64,000 bases of DNA, from positions 124,001-188,000 of the forward strand of contig JABVXV010000012.1 of assembly GCA_013365325.1 (NCBI GenBank), written 5' to 3'. The notes under the pieces are model-generated. The model had not been told where the DNA came from, did no database searches, and was given only the letters and a program-made list of their open reading frames with translations. The first letter of the stretch is position 1. Every line of letters starts with the position of its first letter. Source of the DNA: Dipetalonema caudispina (lineage: Eukaryota > Nematoda > Chromadorea > Rhabditida > Onchocercidae). Of this stretch, positions 49,301-62,832 are shown piece after piece. Made by a program: the position numbers and the translations under genes.

Positions 49301-52300
49301 ATGTCTCAACGAAATAAGCGAAAGCTTATGCAAATTGTGATGAGCATATAAAAACAGAGTCCCAAAAAAATAAGCAGATCGGGTAGAACGATGTCTCACT
49401 TCATTTGTCTGTCTTTCTGCGCTTTGCAACCTGATTGATGAGAAGTAATTCATCAGCAGATTTGTTTACAAGATGGAATTCGTTAAAAGTTGTTACAAAG
49501 CAGCAATAGCACCAGCTAGCAAATAGCTATGATCATGAATCATATAAGTTAAACGAACAAAACAAATGTGTACCTGTTTTTGCACTCAAGTATAACTTAT
49601 CTGTTGTTGCTTGTTAGATGAGATAATCAGATCAGGAAAATAGCTCGCTAAGTTATCATCTAGCTGCTACTGTGCAAAACAACCAAGAAGTCCTAATAAA
49701 CATTATATATCCATTCCTTCAAATGCCCTGTCAACTACACTCTCTCAGCTTTGCATGATTTTTCGAAGTTTAATTTCAACATGAAGCATTAAAGAAAGAA
49801 TCAATAAAAAACTAAAAATAAGAATCAGACAACATACAGCAAACTTGCGTGAAACAAATCACAAAAAAGCCTGGAAGGAATCGCTGATACCGAAATATTA
49901 TTATGCTTCAGCGAAATAATCTAGAGCAAGTCGGTTAACTGTAACTGCCCATTGTCGGCACTGATTTCACTAATGGTATATCAAAATAATTGGTGAGCAT
50001 CTGTTGATTCTAAATGTACTTCACCTAATAACTATTTAGAAATTAAAGTTTGGAGAGTACGCGATAGTGGCAGGGTTCGAAACTACAAAAAAAAAGTATT
50101 GTTTATCCTTCGAAATGTATCGCACATGATCAGTATGAGAAGGAAACAATAAATCTATCATATAAAATAGTAAAAACAATACGAGCTGTTAACCTTTCTT
50201 CTAAAATCTAGACAACTTTAATTAGAGAGTATTTCCGAAGCCTAGCAGGCAGTTCAGACAAATAATAAGTATGAAATGAAAACTCACAGAAGTTCATTTC
50301 GTATCTAAAAAAAGCTAATTCAAATAACAAAATGACGAAATAGACAATGACGCTTTTAATGACATTAACTCCTGAAGAGTGTTGTAACTTAGTACTGCTG
50401 TCAATGAATATCATCCTTATTCTTATTCATGTGCAAGCAAAGTACACTTCATTTGTTTATGCAAGCTTGTAGTAATGAGCATTAAAACTTCCACTTTTCC
50501 TGGGCTGGCAATGGAATGGAAGAGACGGAACAGCCTGTGTGAAAAATTAAAGCAAAGAGAACCTGAACAAATGGGGCCGGATGCTGCAACATAGTTCCAA
50601 GAGTAAAGAGGCGATCAGTTGGCAATAGAACAGTTCGGTTCAAACTTGATACGAACCCAGATCTACGCCACACCGCTTCCGATCACGCTAATGCCGCATG
50701 CTGCAACTAACCCACCAACACATCATACGTGCAAACGAGCTTGAGCAATGCGCACAAACAATCACCAACAGTAACAGCAGCGTTTCTGCAATACGACTGC
50801 AGCAAACCAGTAAAAAGACTAGCCGAGTGCAGCATTCCAAAGCTTCGAGCGATGACGAGGGGACGCGGATTTTTCTATCGTTGCCTTTCTCCACTGCACA
50901 CACATACATACATACATACATACATACATACATACATACATACATACATACACACACATATACATATAAACGAAACAACTCGGCAGAGACACTGACATAT
51001 AATGAACACATCTACTTAATTAAGGCCAGCTGACAATATTTCGTTCATTAGCCAAGAATGTGTGGATCAAGCGTTGAAGGCAAAGAACTTGCAAAAATGT
51101 CATTGAAAGCAATAAGTACTTCTCCACCTATGACAATTAGATAATTACTGTTTTCCCCTTATTCATACATAACTCGCAAGAAGAAAACGCATTTCAACAC
51201 CAACAGGATATTCTCATCTTAATGTTACTTTTAGTTTGGTTTTTCTCCTTGCCATGATTGACACAACCTCAAAAGTCCATTACTGCCAACCCTATGTAGA
51301 ACCCAAATTTATTTATTGGAAATCGTATAGTACGTAAATTCATGGGAAGTCCATAATTTGTACGCATAAGATATGCGTACAAATTATCTCCTACTATCTA
51401 ATGAAATAGCTTTACCGATTAACATGTCCCAATCATATTTTTCCATTTTCTCATTCTCCTTAATGTCGCCTTGTCTTGTGTTATGACCGATGCAATCACA
51501 CAGTCCTGTGTTGCCTGACATTCTACACAGCGAGTATTATAAATTTTATCCAAATAATGCCACACCGAATTGTTTCTCGAACTTCGATACGGTTTTCAGT
51601 TTTAATAATCCGAATAACAAAGTTATATACAAACTATCTATCCTTATCAGGTTTACCATCCCGTTTGAAGTCGTAAATTCTGACAGTGCACCTTTTTGGT
51701 CTTAAGTAGCCAAAACAGTATGAGAAAAACAATGCCTCGAGGGGTAAAGCATTTTTCGAAGCTTCTCATCATCAAAATTATGGGTATGTTTTCAAAAAGG
51801 AAACATGATGCGTCGTTTAAAAAATCATTTCATATGTCGAATATCTTAGTTTTCAAAACATTTTCCTAATAAAGCCGACTTCATGAATACTGTACAAACG
51901 CACTACATCAATATCTTTTGATTGCTCTGTAGTAGGAAAGATCACCATATTAATTACAACTATAAAAAACATGAAAACCCGTATTTAGATCTTTCCTAAT
52001 CTGAACACTTCCCTAAAGATTTTAAAGAGCCATTCGCAGAAAATCTTGTAGATTTCAATCATTTACTGCAGCTGGTATTCCGCATTTTCAGCTTCGACAA
52101 AAAAACTGAAGCATAGAGAATTTAACCACTTGAAAAAAAAAAAAAAAAAAAAAAAAAAAACTTGGTACTATGAAGTAGCGCTAAGCTAGATTAGGAAACG
52201 CAATATTTATAATAAATCCATCATATTTTCATAAGTTATTGGATTCTGATGAATATCCTACACTTTTGTAATTCTGAAATAAACTATACAGATTGGAGAA

Positions 52301-54759
52301 ACATACATAGACTTTGAAATACTGCTCTCTGTAATCCTCACAGTAAAAGTAAAAGTAATGTAGCTCAGAACACGAACATGTCAAAAAAAAAAAAAAAAAA
52401 TTTTTGATTTATCTGCGAAAAAAACATAGCGATCTACGTCAATCTAAGACATCTGCCAATATTCAAATAAATGGTATTCGAAACATAAAAGTCATTTTAT
52501 GGTAATACAAATAACATTGATAACTACAAAAAGTGGCAGATGATAGATGACAGAACTGTACTATTGGTTGGGCAAAGGCCGAATTAGTAGTAACAAATTT
52601 TGATAACAAAGTAATACAATTCCCCTATAAGCACAAGAATGTATTCCACTACTTTTACGTGCAAAGAAAAATTTTCAGTAAAGCATTTTAGAATTTTCCA
52701 TTGGAGAATTGCAAATCCGGTAAGCTAATACTTCACATTTCGAAACAAAAAAAAAACTGATTAAAGATGTATGGTGGTATCATAATCCGACGATTCTCAA
52801 AATCCTTCTACGTCTCAAACAACACTAAAAGCAGCAAAATATTAATAGTCGTAAGACTTCAACCAAAGACAACAACGTAATTAAAAACTGAGAAAAAAAT
52901 TGGCGTGACGACATAAATTTACGGATTACTTTGCCAGGAAATTTTGATCCTAATTCAGTTCTCAAAATTGTGAAAAAAAAGAAGCGAAACCAGACTATAA
53001 AAAGGTGTAAATAACGGTAATAATCAAAACGAAAACAGTTTTGAACAGTCTTTGTTACCTAATTTTGATAGACAAAATTAGGACGAGCGTGTGGAGCATT
53101 CCGGATACTGAAAAAAGATTCTGAACAAAACAGCATTAATAAGGCACACATCCAATAATTTTTGTTTCAATGAATACACCAACTGTTGCTGCTAATAAAC
53201 TGATGGAAAATTGTTAATGGCCTCAATTTTACATCCTATTGATCGCTGCACCATTGAGCATCAGAATACCCACTTAATTACTGGGGTGTTTCATTTATCA
53301 AGCAGTGGAAAAGACCCAACACTGCCATTCATAACAAAAGTGCGACCGATCTAACAAATGAAAAACAAAACTGAAGCAAATGAAATCAATCAACACTAAA
53401 ATGACACCAAAAAATAAAAAACCTGTGAAGTCCTACTAAACAAGTTTTTTATTCGTTTTTATTCCACTGTATGCTTGTAAAACCAGTGTTCATTTCAAAC
53501 CACAGAAAACCTACAAGTAGAGCTTATCAAATTATTTATTTGGTAATTTATACTGAGTACAAAATCTGCTCGTCGCATAACTCTTCATACAAAAGAATTT
53601 AACAATGTAAAATGAGAAATTCAAAATAGCAATAACCCTTCAGAACATCAGTTAAAAAACAGTGTGTGACAACAAGAATCCGACGAGTACTTGATTTGTA
53701 ATATAAATTAAACATGATTTTGACACTGGCATGTTCCTCACCATATAGTTTATTTACACAAATCGAAAATTGTATCTAATTATGCGTAGAAATCCGAAAC
53801 CTAATGGTTGCAAAACTTTAATGGAAGAAAATTTTCAAAATAATATACAAAACTTTGAATGACATGCAAGCACGTTAATTTAGGTTCTCAATTGAAATAA
53901 GCAACAAAAATCTTTCAAATTCACCCGCATAAATGGAGCAAAATGAAAGTTTTGGAGCAGAAAAAGAAAGAAAATCCTACAACTACCGAAAACTTTTGTT
54001 TCGCTCCATTTATGCAAGTGGCTGCTAAGCTGAGAGGCTATCAAACAAAAGATTTTCCAAATTTTTTGCACTTCGAATGTGTTTTTAAAGAGAAAATATG
54101 TCAGTTCTACAGAAATTGAAGAAGAGTTGTGTTCTTTAAATCATTTGCCTAGTAAAAAGAAAAGCTAACTGTAGCAGTTTTTCAAACTTCTGCAAAATTT
54201 GCACATGGTCTAAAAAATAAAACATCTTGATTGCGAAGAAAAAATTAACAATACTGTGCAGGTACATATTTTCTCACAACACAACTGTGTTTTATGGTGA
54301 TAGAAGTTTTCAAAACTGTTTGCTGTGTGTAGCATCATTCTAAGTGTAACGCTCTAGAAGTTCATGCCATTCCGGAACCAAATACCGGTAACTTTATAAA
54401 TAAATGGTTGGTTGATAAATCAGACTAACACACGCTCAAAGTCTGATATATTACTCGTACCCTCAGTTGTGTATCGCTACATGTCTTTGTTACTTTTCTG
54501 AGGTAAAAAAAAAATAGAAAATTTGACAAAAAATGCATTAAAATAGCGATGATTCAGTCGAATAAAAAGAAGCGAAAACCAAACAGTTCACTTAGCCATT
54601 TGTTAAGGATATTCAATGATTGAGCAAAACTTGATGCTAAAACGTAGTGTTTACCTGAGCTGGAGGTATTTGCAAGTCGGATGGCTTACGTAACTTCGAG
54701 AAAAAACTTCGGATTCCAGTGCCACCAGATGTGGGCCTCGTGGCAGCCGAATTACTCAT
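43324..54759 (-). CDS. egl-4: cGMP-dependent protein kinase, EGL-4/PKG-1 type
   Basis: The protein is a cGMP-activated Ser/Thr kinase; in C. elegans EGL-4 controls behaviour, body size and sensory adaptation. Exons run from 54759 to the stop at 43324-43326: 54759-54655, 48850-48806 (small, optional), 48721-48554, 48404-48330, 48237-48071, then about 47477-47315, 47130-47030, 46808-46670, 46513-46405, 46268-46125, 46057-45921, 45819-45695, 44768-44638, 44480-44249, 44144-43970, 43815-43640, 43488-43324. In order there are a leucine-zipper-like coiled coil ([20 protein letters not shown]), a pseudosubstrate-like KKMAVSAEP, cNBD-A with [16 protein letters not shown], cNBD-B with [14 protein letters not shown] and [16 protein letters not shown], then the kinase domain. 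The kinase shows [11 protein letters not shown], Lys in [35 protein letters not shown], and the AGC tail ending [10 protein letters not shown]. All catalytic and cGMP-binding signatures are intact. One or two introns seem to use GC donors. Confidence 0.96.
43857..43908. repeat. Short tandem duplication in kinase intron
   Basis: TTTTTCACACCTCTAAATTC followed by AACA occurs twice, about 29 bases apart, inside an intron of the kinase gene. It looks like a recent small duplication. Confidence 0.8.
50898..50960. repeat. ACAT tetranucleotide microsatellite
   Basis: About a dozen ACAT units flanked by CA dinucleotides, within the large kinase intron. Frames across it read Tyr-Ile-His-Thr or Tyr-Val-Cys-Met repeats and are artefacts. 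Confidence 0.95.
51353..51387. repeat. Perfect 16-bp inverted repeat (hairpin)
   Basis: ATAATTTGTACGCATA is followed by a 3-base loop (AGA) and its exact reverse complement. The pairing does not extend into the flanks. The hairpin is intronic in the kinase gene. Its role is unknown. Confidence 0.9.
52133..52160. repeat. Poly-A tract
   Basis: A run of about 28 A in the large kinase intron. It could be the tail remnant of a retroposed sequence, but no target-site duplication or upstream element is recognisable. Confidence 0.85.
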
Positions 54760-55201
54760 TTGCGAGAGAAATGACTATACTTGAGCGAAAACCTAGAAAT
54801 TCAAAATATAACATGCGAATGTCAACATGGATTTCGCTTTAATTGAAGGTAAGCAAAGACCGGTAATAATTACTTAACTACAGAGAACGAATGGAAAACG
54901 AAGCAAAGCCTTTTCTGTAATCCTTAGATTTCACATCTCTACCATTTCAAATGCTTATTATTCGTCCTATTCTACACGAACTGCTTCCCAAAAATTCAAT
55001 CTTTTTCTCTCGCTTTTGTTAATCTATTTGAAAGCAGAAGTACCGGGAGGAAGAAAGGATAGGCTACGAATGTTTGTATTACACCAATGAGCACCATACG
55101 CAGATGGACTTCAACCATCCGAGTAAGTAAACTCCTGTTTTACAATCTTCCAATGATTCTTTCTTCGATTCTAATGCAAGTTTATGTAATAATAAAAGTT
55201 C

Positions 55202-55204
<3 letters not shown>

Positions 55205-55236
<32 letters not shown>
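55205..55236. repeat. AT microsatellite
   Basis: About 32 bases of pure AT repeat in the kinase upstream region. Confidence 0.95.
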
Positions 55237-55239
<3 letters not shown>

Positions 55240-56387
55240 AGTTCTAATAATCACTAGGTGACTGAAGTGATCCCTGTAAACAGCCTATAAAACGTGCAAC
55301 GATATACACTTCTAGGAGAAAAAAATATAAGACCTATTCCACACATCTGTGACAGTTGGCGAAAAGATGAGTGATGGCGACACAATTCAAGTGAGCGCCA
55401 AGGAGGAACCCGAACTTCATCTATTCCTTCATGAAGTGTTGTACTTCACATTAAAAAAATCAATTTTTATGCACTGCTAATAAGACACATTTGGCCAACT
55501 TTTAACATGAAATAATGATGAAAAATTTTCAAAAATTTAAAAAATATCAGCAGTGAGAAGCATGGTATAGCAAGGGGACAAGGTTGAAGTACTTCACCTC
55601 TAATTGCATATCAATACGCTGTTATACTCAATGGATAACCATAATAAAGTAAAGGTTACCAGACAATTCAGCCCATGTTTTCAAATTGGCTAAAGGTTTC
55701 AAAATGTTTTAAGGCAGCATCGTAGCTCTTCGAAACGAACATGGACATGATAAGACGTGCAGCGAGGAGAATGACAAGTCGGTTGACACTTTTCACAGCA
55801 TGTGGATGAACTTACACTAACAATTAACAACAAAACCACCAAAAATTTTCTTCAAAGTGCTACAGCTAACGCCTTTCAATTCTTGCTAACTTCAAATACA
55901 GTACAAATAGAACTGTAAATATTTAAATTTGTCTCCACAGAGCTTTCACTATGAAAATTGGCTCCGATACATTGAAAACAGCGATGACAAAGCATATGCT
56001 GCTCACACATGTTATGAAGGGTCCTTCAACAATACTAGTGTAAACGAAATATAGTTCAGCTCCGAAAATGAAGTGACCTACCTTATTTCAGTTACCATGC
56101 AGTAGCAGTAATCCATAATTCTCAACAACATGTACGTCACATAGTAAGTGAGTAGAAAAATTAATAGAACGACTACATTATTAGGGTAAAAATTACATTC
56201 ACATATAAACTGCCAATAAGTCACAAAGCCTAGACAATCCCAAAATTCTCGTTTTCATTACGTATATGTTATGTATGTCGTTTCGAAATTCTAAGACATT
56301 ATTTTCCGTGATTATTAAAACCCGTAAAAGGACGGGCGATTCACTTACTTAAACCAAACGGTGCAATAGGTTATGCACGCGTATTAT

Positions 56388-56390
<3 letters not shown>

Positions 56391-56423
<33 letters not shown>
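56391..56423. repeat. AT microsatellite
   Basis: About 33 bases of pure AT repeat, intergenic. Confidence 0.95.
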
Positions 56424-56425
<2 letters not shown>

Positions 56426-57422
56426 AACGAGATTTCACTACAGAAATGTTAAATACTGAATCCATCAATGACTATAAACTCTCATGAAATTCGGGACCTG
56501 CAACAATAGAGTGCTACTGTACCATACTCCTTATTCTCTTTGTTTTCGAAAAACTAATCACTACAGAGAAGTTTGCCACTGTGAACTGCGCATTTCCGTA
56601 GAATTATACTGTCAATCCACAAAAAGACAGTTTGAAGCAATAAACTAGAAAATGACAGAAATCGATCCTCAAAACTCAGACTCTGTACTTGTTCCCTGCC
56701 ATTCAAATTAACGTGACGAGTACAAGGACCTGACTATTTGCAACAAACACCCTGAAATGAAAGATATGCATCGACGCAACAACTAAAGACTAGTAGGTAT
56801 TGAAGAAACAACACACTTGAAAAAAAATTTACTTCAAAATTCGAAAAAAAAGAGGACAATACATTCTGTAGCAATAATTTCCATAAGAGTGTGATCACAT
56901 TATATCACAAACATCTCCAACGTCGACACCATAACTAATACCAGAACTTTTCGTTCAAATGAAGCTATCAAAATACTTGGAATCTACAAATATACCCATA
57001 TAATCAATACAAGTGTTAAAATGGTCCCAGAAAATCTGAGCGTACTCCAAATCTTCAGAAATACCACTGTTAAAAACATAACATGGTAAAATCAAAATTC
57101 TTCAGCATATCATTGATTGCAACTGATAAAATTATTTGCTGCTAAAGTCTTTGCAACGTAAAAAATCTAAAATTTAGTCATTTAGTGAAATTACAACTTG
57201 CAAATTCTTCTGCTGGAAGTGTACTTTTGAAAGTTGAAGTAAATTTTATTGCAATAAGTATTGTGTCTCACATTAACAACAAACAACAAATTTCCGAAAC
57301 AGATGCCTAAACAAAATTCAGAAAACCTGATGGTTTTTTTCCTCTTTTTTAATCGAAACATTGAAAAGTGATAAGCAGGTCAGGCTAGCAGAAAAATTCA
57401 AGACTGACCCTTACTTTTATTT

Positions 57423-60400
57423 TCAACTCAGGCCTTTACTGCTCAACCGCAACATCTCGATGAAACCGTCGAAAGATTCGATTTCTTCTTTGGTCCTGTT
57501 TCTCAGTAAGCACCGCATACCTACAATGTACGGATTTTTCAAGTACAAATAATCCAATCTTCATCGATAAATTGAATCATATTTCCGAAAAACAATTACT
57601 GTTGGTCATTAACCGTTATCGAATGTGCATAAACATAATGAACAAATTATACAACGTGGTAGGAAGACCAATTTTTCTCTTTTCAATCATTAGGATTTGA
57701 AACCAATTTTAGCGTGAAGGAACACACAAATAAAAAATATAAATTTGCCCAAATGTTCAAGAAATAATGTAGCAATCACACAAATTTAAAATATTAGCGG
57801 AGTACACTTCAATATTCTCTCACTTCGGCAGAGATCATAGTGGGTAATTCATACCGTATTTCTTTTTTTTTTTTTTTTTCTTTTTATCGATATCACATAC
57901 ACGAGGCTTTAAGGGAATCATGTTCGATTCTAAGAAGGTTACCAAGATGCAACGACACGAATAGTACGCCAAGGTAAGAGATAACTCCTGGGCTACTTAT
58001 CTTCAACCCACAGGAACCGCTCTTATTCGATAATTTTTAAAAGTTATTACTCGTGCAAATGTTCTATTCACATCGCCTGATCCATTTGATGCATTTAAAT
58101 GAAATGCAAAACAACTTTACTACCACTCTTTTGCTACTAGTTTTTAGTTTTTGAAAAGTTTCACCTTACTCTAACAAAATTTATTGCTTTCTTCAATACA
58201 GTACTATCACCTCCAAACTTCTATGTTTTCCACTATCATTTTAGTTGAAATGGTATAGCTAAGAGAAACAGGGAATTTTAACCAGAAAAATTTAGTCATA
58301 TAAGTGTGGAAACAGTCGACTAGTATGATGAGTCGAGGAAGCGATTGACAGATCAGTAAGGCTGAGTATGTTAAATAAAAAGTAAATGAAAATTGCAAAT
58401 AACAACTACAGAAAAAGTACATCTGCCATCGCAGTGAAAGCATTCTAATGCATGAAACAGAGAAAAAAAAAAAGAAAATAAAACAATCAACAGCATTTTC
58501 CAACAGGACTTTTATATAAAATTGCTTTTTTCCTTCCGCTTCCAAACATTGAGAACGAATGCTTCCAGTAAAAGTCGATAAAGAGTCATTAGGAGCAGCT
58601 TAAAATTAAAGGGATGCTACACGCCACCAACGTCGAAAATAACCGTTGGACCTGCTAGATTTGATGGGAATTCTTGCAAGAGATATTAAAATCAGCAATT
58701 AATTCATAGTATTTTGATTCACCCTCAAAATTTTGTAAATATCAGTCTGTATCAACTAATAATGCGAACAGAGTCAGGATAATAAAAACAGGATGCAAAG
58801 TTCGAAAAGAAAAGAAAAAATATCGGCTCAAACATGGTGAATCCACCACAAAAATTCGACTCAGTGATCAGGAGTATATTGAAAGGAATGATATGAAAGT
58901 TGGCATTATTTATGTGCCTGCCTCAGGAGGCTCATATTGCCCTGCCAACGACAGATGTGTCACACCAAACCACACACATGACTAGACAATTCTAGTGATA
59001 ATGGACAAGTCTGAATAATTGCAAAAAAAAAACTATTTCACCGAATCGTTAAATATATTACAAAAATAACTGTCCCCACAAATGCACACAATGCCTCTCT
59101 GTAGCGGTGACCCTTTTTAACAGCTTAACAAACAATGTCATAGAATTGTAGGACAGCTATTAATTAATATAATAAAAGATACCTGTAAGCAAATGTAATC
59201 TATCTGGTCCATACAACTCACTTGACTTCTGTGCTAGTTCTATAATGGGCATAGAACCGTTTCGAAACCTCACAATCAACGTTGCATATTGCGAAAGCTC
59301 ACTAGTTGTTAGACACTTCGTTAGCTAAAAAAAAAAAAAAGAGGAAAAAACAAAAAAAAAAAAACGACCCTACAGAAGTTTGTAGTGAAGTGGAATTATT
59401 AGGTATAATTATGTAATTCAAATGTGATGTTCCAGTGAGAATTCTAAGTTATATGCAAGCAATAGATATCGGCTGGACATTGAGTTCTTTATTCTAAAAC
59501 TATAATAATGCCTACAGCACCAATTCTTTATCTGTGCAATGCTATTACGTTCAATCACATCACCACTTCTTAGACCCAGTCAATTTGACCATTCTCTTTA
59601 CAAACTCAGAAGCTTTCGTCGTTTGTCAAAACAAATTAATGCTTGAGAGAATAAAAATGGTTTTCCAAACCATTTTTTTTCTAAATGGATCAATTATCGT
59701 TGAACAAATAGTTCCTAATCAATGGCCATTGGATATTATCAACGATATGATGTTTATAGAATATTAATGATCAATCAGTAATAATGAAAGAGTTTTGTAA
59801 CTGCAATCTTACCACAGTCATATAATCTTCTATGACATCACCAATTTGTACCTCTGCGGATTCACTATGTGAAGCAGTTGTTGAACAAGGAGGATGACTA
59901 CTGCTGACACGCAAATCCTGATGCGATTCCGTTAAGCTGTAAGTATTTTATGACAGTACGAAAAAATCTACAGTTCCTTATCTTACACTGTATGAAAATT
60001 TGTTTTCGTAATGACCAAATGTTTTATAAAAATCTACAACTCTGTTATAATTATTACCCAAATAATGTTATATTTCAGAGGAAATGAACTCACAATAAAG
60101 GGAGATGATCGTTGAGAGGTGAAACTGAAGAGGTAGTTGGCGTTTCTGAAATCACTTTCTTTTTCTTGTTTTCCTCAAATTACACGGCATCACAATAATA
60201 AGCAAATTTGGTACAATAAGAAGCAACGAATGAGCATTTTTAGCGGCAGATTTTATTCAAACTAATCGAAAAAAAAAACTTTGCAAACTTTTCGACGAAT
60301 TCGTTTCAAAATTGCTGGCAACTTCTTTGTAAACTTGAGAAAAGAACTGTCCCAGCACGTTGCAAATTGTTTCCGCTACATCCTGCATGGAATATTAAGT

Positions 60401-61992
60401 GTTCCTACTTAATGCAGCTAATCAAATATTCTTGCAAAACATTCAAATAAAAAAAAAAATCAAGTCAACTGCAAAACCAACCGAAGTTGGATGGAAGTTA
60501 CCTGGTTTGAGATGAAATGGGACATACTGTATTTTTCGACCGTCGTCAACGATTTCGAAATGCATACTAAATATTGATGACACGAATACACAACTATTTG
60601 TAATTTGGTACTAACATCAAAACGTTAACAAAAGAAATCTACACAAGATTCATAAATTGTAAAAACAATCATCAAAATAATTACAGCGGTCTCACAATAT
60701 ACGACAGCAAGATCAAAGAAGTCACGGTTTCGAGCACTGCTGTATCCCACCTTTACAGGAAGAATGTATTCATGAGCTTCACGAACAAAGCCAACAGAAG
60801 CAATCAAGTGAATAGGTACGTAAAGGAGCAGTTCCTAAAACAAATCGCAATTCAAGTTGGTTTCAAATGTTAGTCCATTTGTGGTAATGTCTCAGTGACT
60901 TTTATTATGAGATCTCCGACTTTATTAAATATCACTCACATTATCAAAGATTGACCTGACCGTTATGGAACACAAATCAATCTGAAGGATTGCATTTGCA
61001 GTAAAATTGTTTTTCTCATCAAATGATGCAATTTGCTTCTTGATCTATAATGAAAAAAACTTCGGTTCTGAAAAAAGATTGTACAATAAATTCAAAGTAA
61101 AGAGACGTGATGTACCGAAAAGACGAAATATTCATATAAATGTTAATTTTCAAAGTCTCCACTCTACATCGTTCACCTATTTGCAAATGAAGAAGTATAC
61201 GGAAAAGGATAATCCTTGAAATCGTCATTTTACTTACAATTTAAGGTTCAAAATCACTTTATTTCCATCTGGACACTACAAATTTGCGCGACTACCTAAA
61301 AAATCCGATATTCCTTCGTATTTACAGAACAGAATACCTTAGCACGATCCAGAATTTTGAGCAAGTCAGTGCGTCCACTAGGATCGATGTCACCACGGAT
61401 GTCACGAACCAGACCAGCATACTGCAAAAATAAAGACTCTTTCATCATTAGTGACCAACTGAGAATACCGTGCGTTACAACCCACAGAACACAATTCTTC
61501 AAGAAAGCACAGTTATATAATGGTCAGATTTACAGATGATAAAGAGGTTACAGTGTAAAACCCAACTCTTAATCTTCGCTTTGACAAATCCTTGCCTAGT
61601 TACAGAAGTTCCATAATTTCGTACTAACTTCTTTACGTTTGTACCATCTTCTTCAGTATATAAAGCGGGAACTTTCCAATGTTTCTCAACGTATGAAGAG
61701 TACTGATACTTGCAACGGATATCAAGATCGCATAATAACAAATTTAATTATCACAAGAGAAATATAAGTTACTAGGTGAGCACAGATATTCAGATTATAT
61801 TCATGCTCTCAAAATAGGATCAAAGTGACTTCCTGAATCACTCACTAATGTTACTTACTGAAGGAACATCTAGAATCTTATCACAAAGAATCCATTAAAA
61901 ACCATCCGAACATTCTACTCTCCACTAGCAACTTGAATTCGAACCTGTGAAGGCAAGTCATATAGCGGTTCTACTTCGGCACTACCTCTCAT
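57423..61992 (-). CDS. ccm-2: CCM2/malcavernin-like PTB adaptor
   Basis: Human CCM2 is a scaffold that binds KRIT1/CCM1 through a PTB domain and MEKK3 through a C-terminal harmonin-homology helical domain. Eleven exons chain in phase to 305 residues: 61992-61945, 61702-61673, 61421-61338, 60981-60940, 60834-60696, 60566-60502, 60382-60289, 60145-60094, 59936-59813, 59324-59183, 57520-57423. Diagnostic pieces are the PTB start (YVEKHWK then YAGLVRDIRGDIDPSGRTDLL; human has SSRTEIL at this place), the central strand YVPIHLIASVGFVREA (human RVPIHDIAAVSYVRDD), the PTB C-terminal helix DVAETICNVLGQFFSQVYKE, and the harmonin-like module VIEDYMTV, LTTSELSQYATLIVRFRNGS, ELYGPDRLHLLTG, ESFDGFIEMLRL. 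It is shorter than the human protein (about 444) and lacks the Ser-rich C-terminal tail. The first two exons have weak donors (GTTCGA, GTTCCC), so the N-terminus is provisional. The last intron is 1.66 kb. Confidence 0.85.
59331..59363. repeat. A-rich tract
   Basis: Interrupted A runs just upstream, in minus-strand sense, of the acceptor of the 59324 exon. On the minus strand they act as a polypyrimidine tract. Confidence 0.7.
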
Positions 61993-62832
61993 TATGCTCT
62001 CGAAGGCTTGGATTGTGGTTATACTTCAAGCTTCATTGATTTATTTGACGTTAGTTCTTTCTCATTACTTACTACAGTGAAATATATTGACTGTTTTAAT
62101 GTGTTTTTCCTTCAGTTTGTGCAACCTTTTGCCACCCATTTCCAAGTCTGTCATTTCCCTCCTCATCCATCCTCCATCTGACCGTATTCCGGAATTTGCA
62201 GTACCTGATGTTTAATTTTTTTCTGTATATCGTATAGTCTTGAAACTTCTTATAGACAACTGCTGTCTGATTTTCCTTTTTACTTCACGGTATTCCTTCC
62301 GTTATCTTCATGTCAGTTGATTTTCCTCCCAGTTTTTTTTCTTTTTCCGTCCAGCTAATGCCAAACTTCTTTTCTTAATGTTTATATCTAAGTAATATTC
62401 GTTTCTTAAGTTTATGCATTATCCTGGATTTTTGAATTCCAGGTCAAAGGTGCACAAAATAGAAATGGCTGTTTATATACCCGGTTACTCAGTAACTGTT
62501 TCTTCCTTCCGTTCGAAATTACCAAAACATCGTTTATGAACTTTTGTCCTGTTTTATCCTAATGTCTGGACGGAGGACTGAGTTCTGAAAGTTCTACCTC
62601 TACCGTTTACATATTTCATATACACCCTGATCTTCAGCTTCAGACAAAATATTTCTGGAGTTAGAACGAACTACTGAGCCTACATCTGTCTGTAATCATA
62701 AGCATAATCTCAAGATACATTTTCGTACTGCTTATTAAAAAAAAAGAAAGATACATAACAGTAACAAATATGAATATATTTTCAGACTTATTATGAGAAG
62801 GGGTATATCGACTTGTTTTATATAATGCTACA

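Larger units (their letters stand above)
48851..54654 (-). other. Large 5' intron of the kinase gene
   Basis: This 5.8-kb intron lies between the first coding exon and the coiled-coil exons. It contains an ACAT microsatellite, long A runs (about 52133-52160, 52385-52400), and a perfect hairpin at 51353-51387. Short ORFs at 50482-51033 overlap the microsatellite and carry no family features. Alternative first exons are likely for this gene family, but none could be fixed by phase or similarity. Confidence 0.6.
54760..57422. other. Upstream region of the kinase gene / downstream of CCM2-like gene
   Basis: No coding exon was recognised. Two AT arrays (55205-55236, 56391-56423) are present. It should contain the kinase promoter and the 3' flank of the CCM2-like gene, both on the minus strand. 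Confidence 0.5.

Noticed and set aside
50688..51033. Overlapping ORFs on both strands with Tyr-Ile-His-Thr repeats
   Set aside because: They are caused by the ACAT microsatellite in the kinase intron.
61505..61741. Minus-strand 80-codon ORF read as one CCM2 exon, with a GCAAGG donor
   Set aside because: Only the first part (YVEKHWK) matches CCM2; the remainder is best read as intron, and a weak GTTCCC donor restores phase to the next exon.
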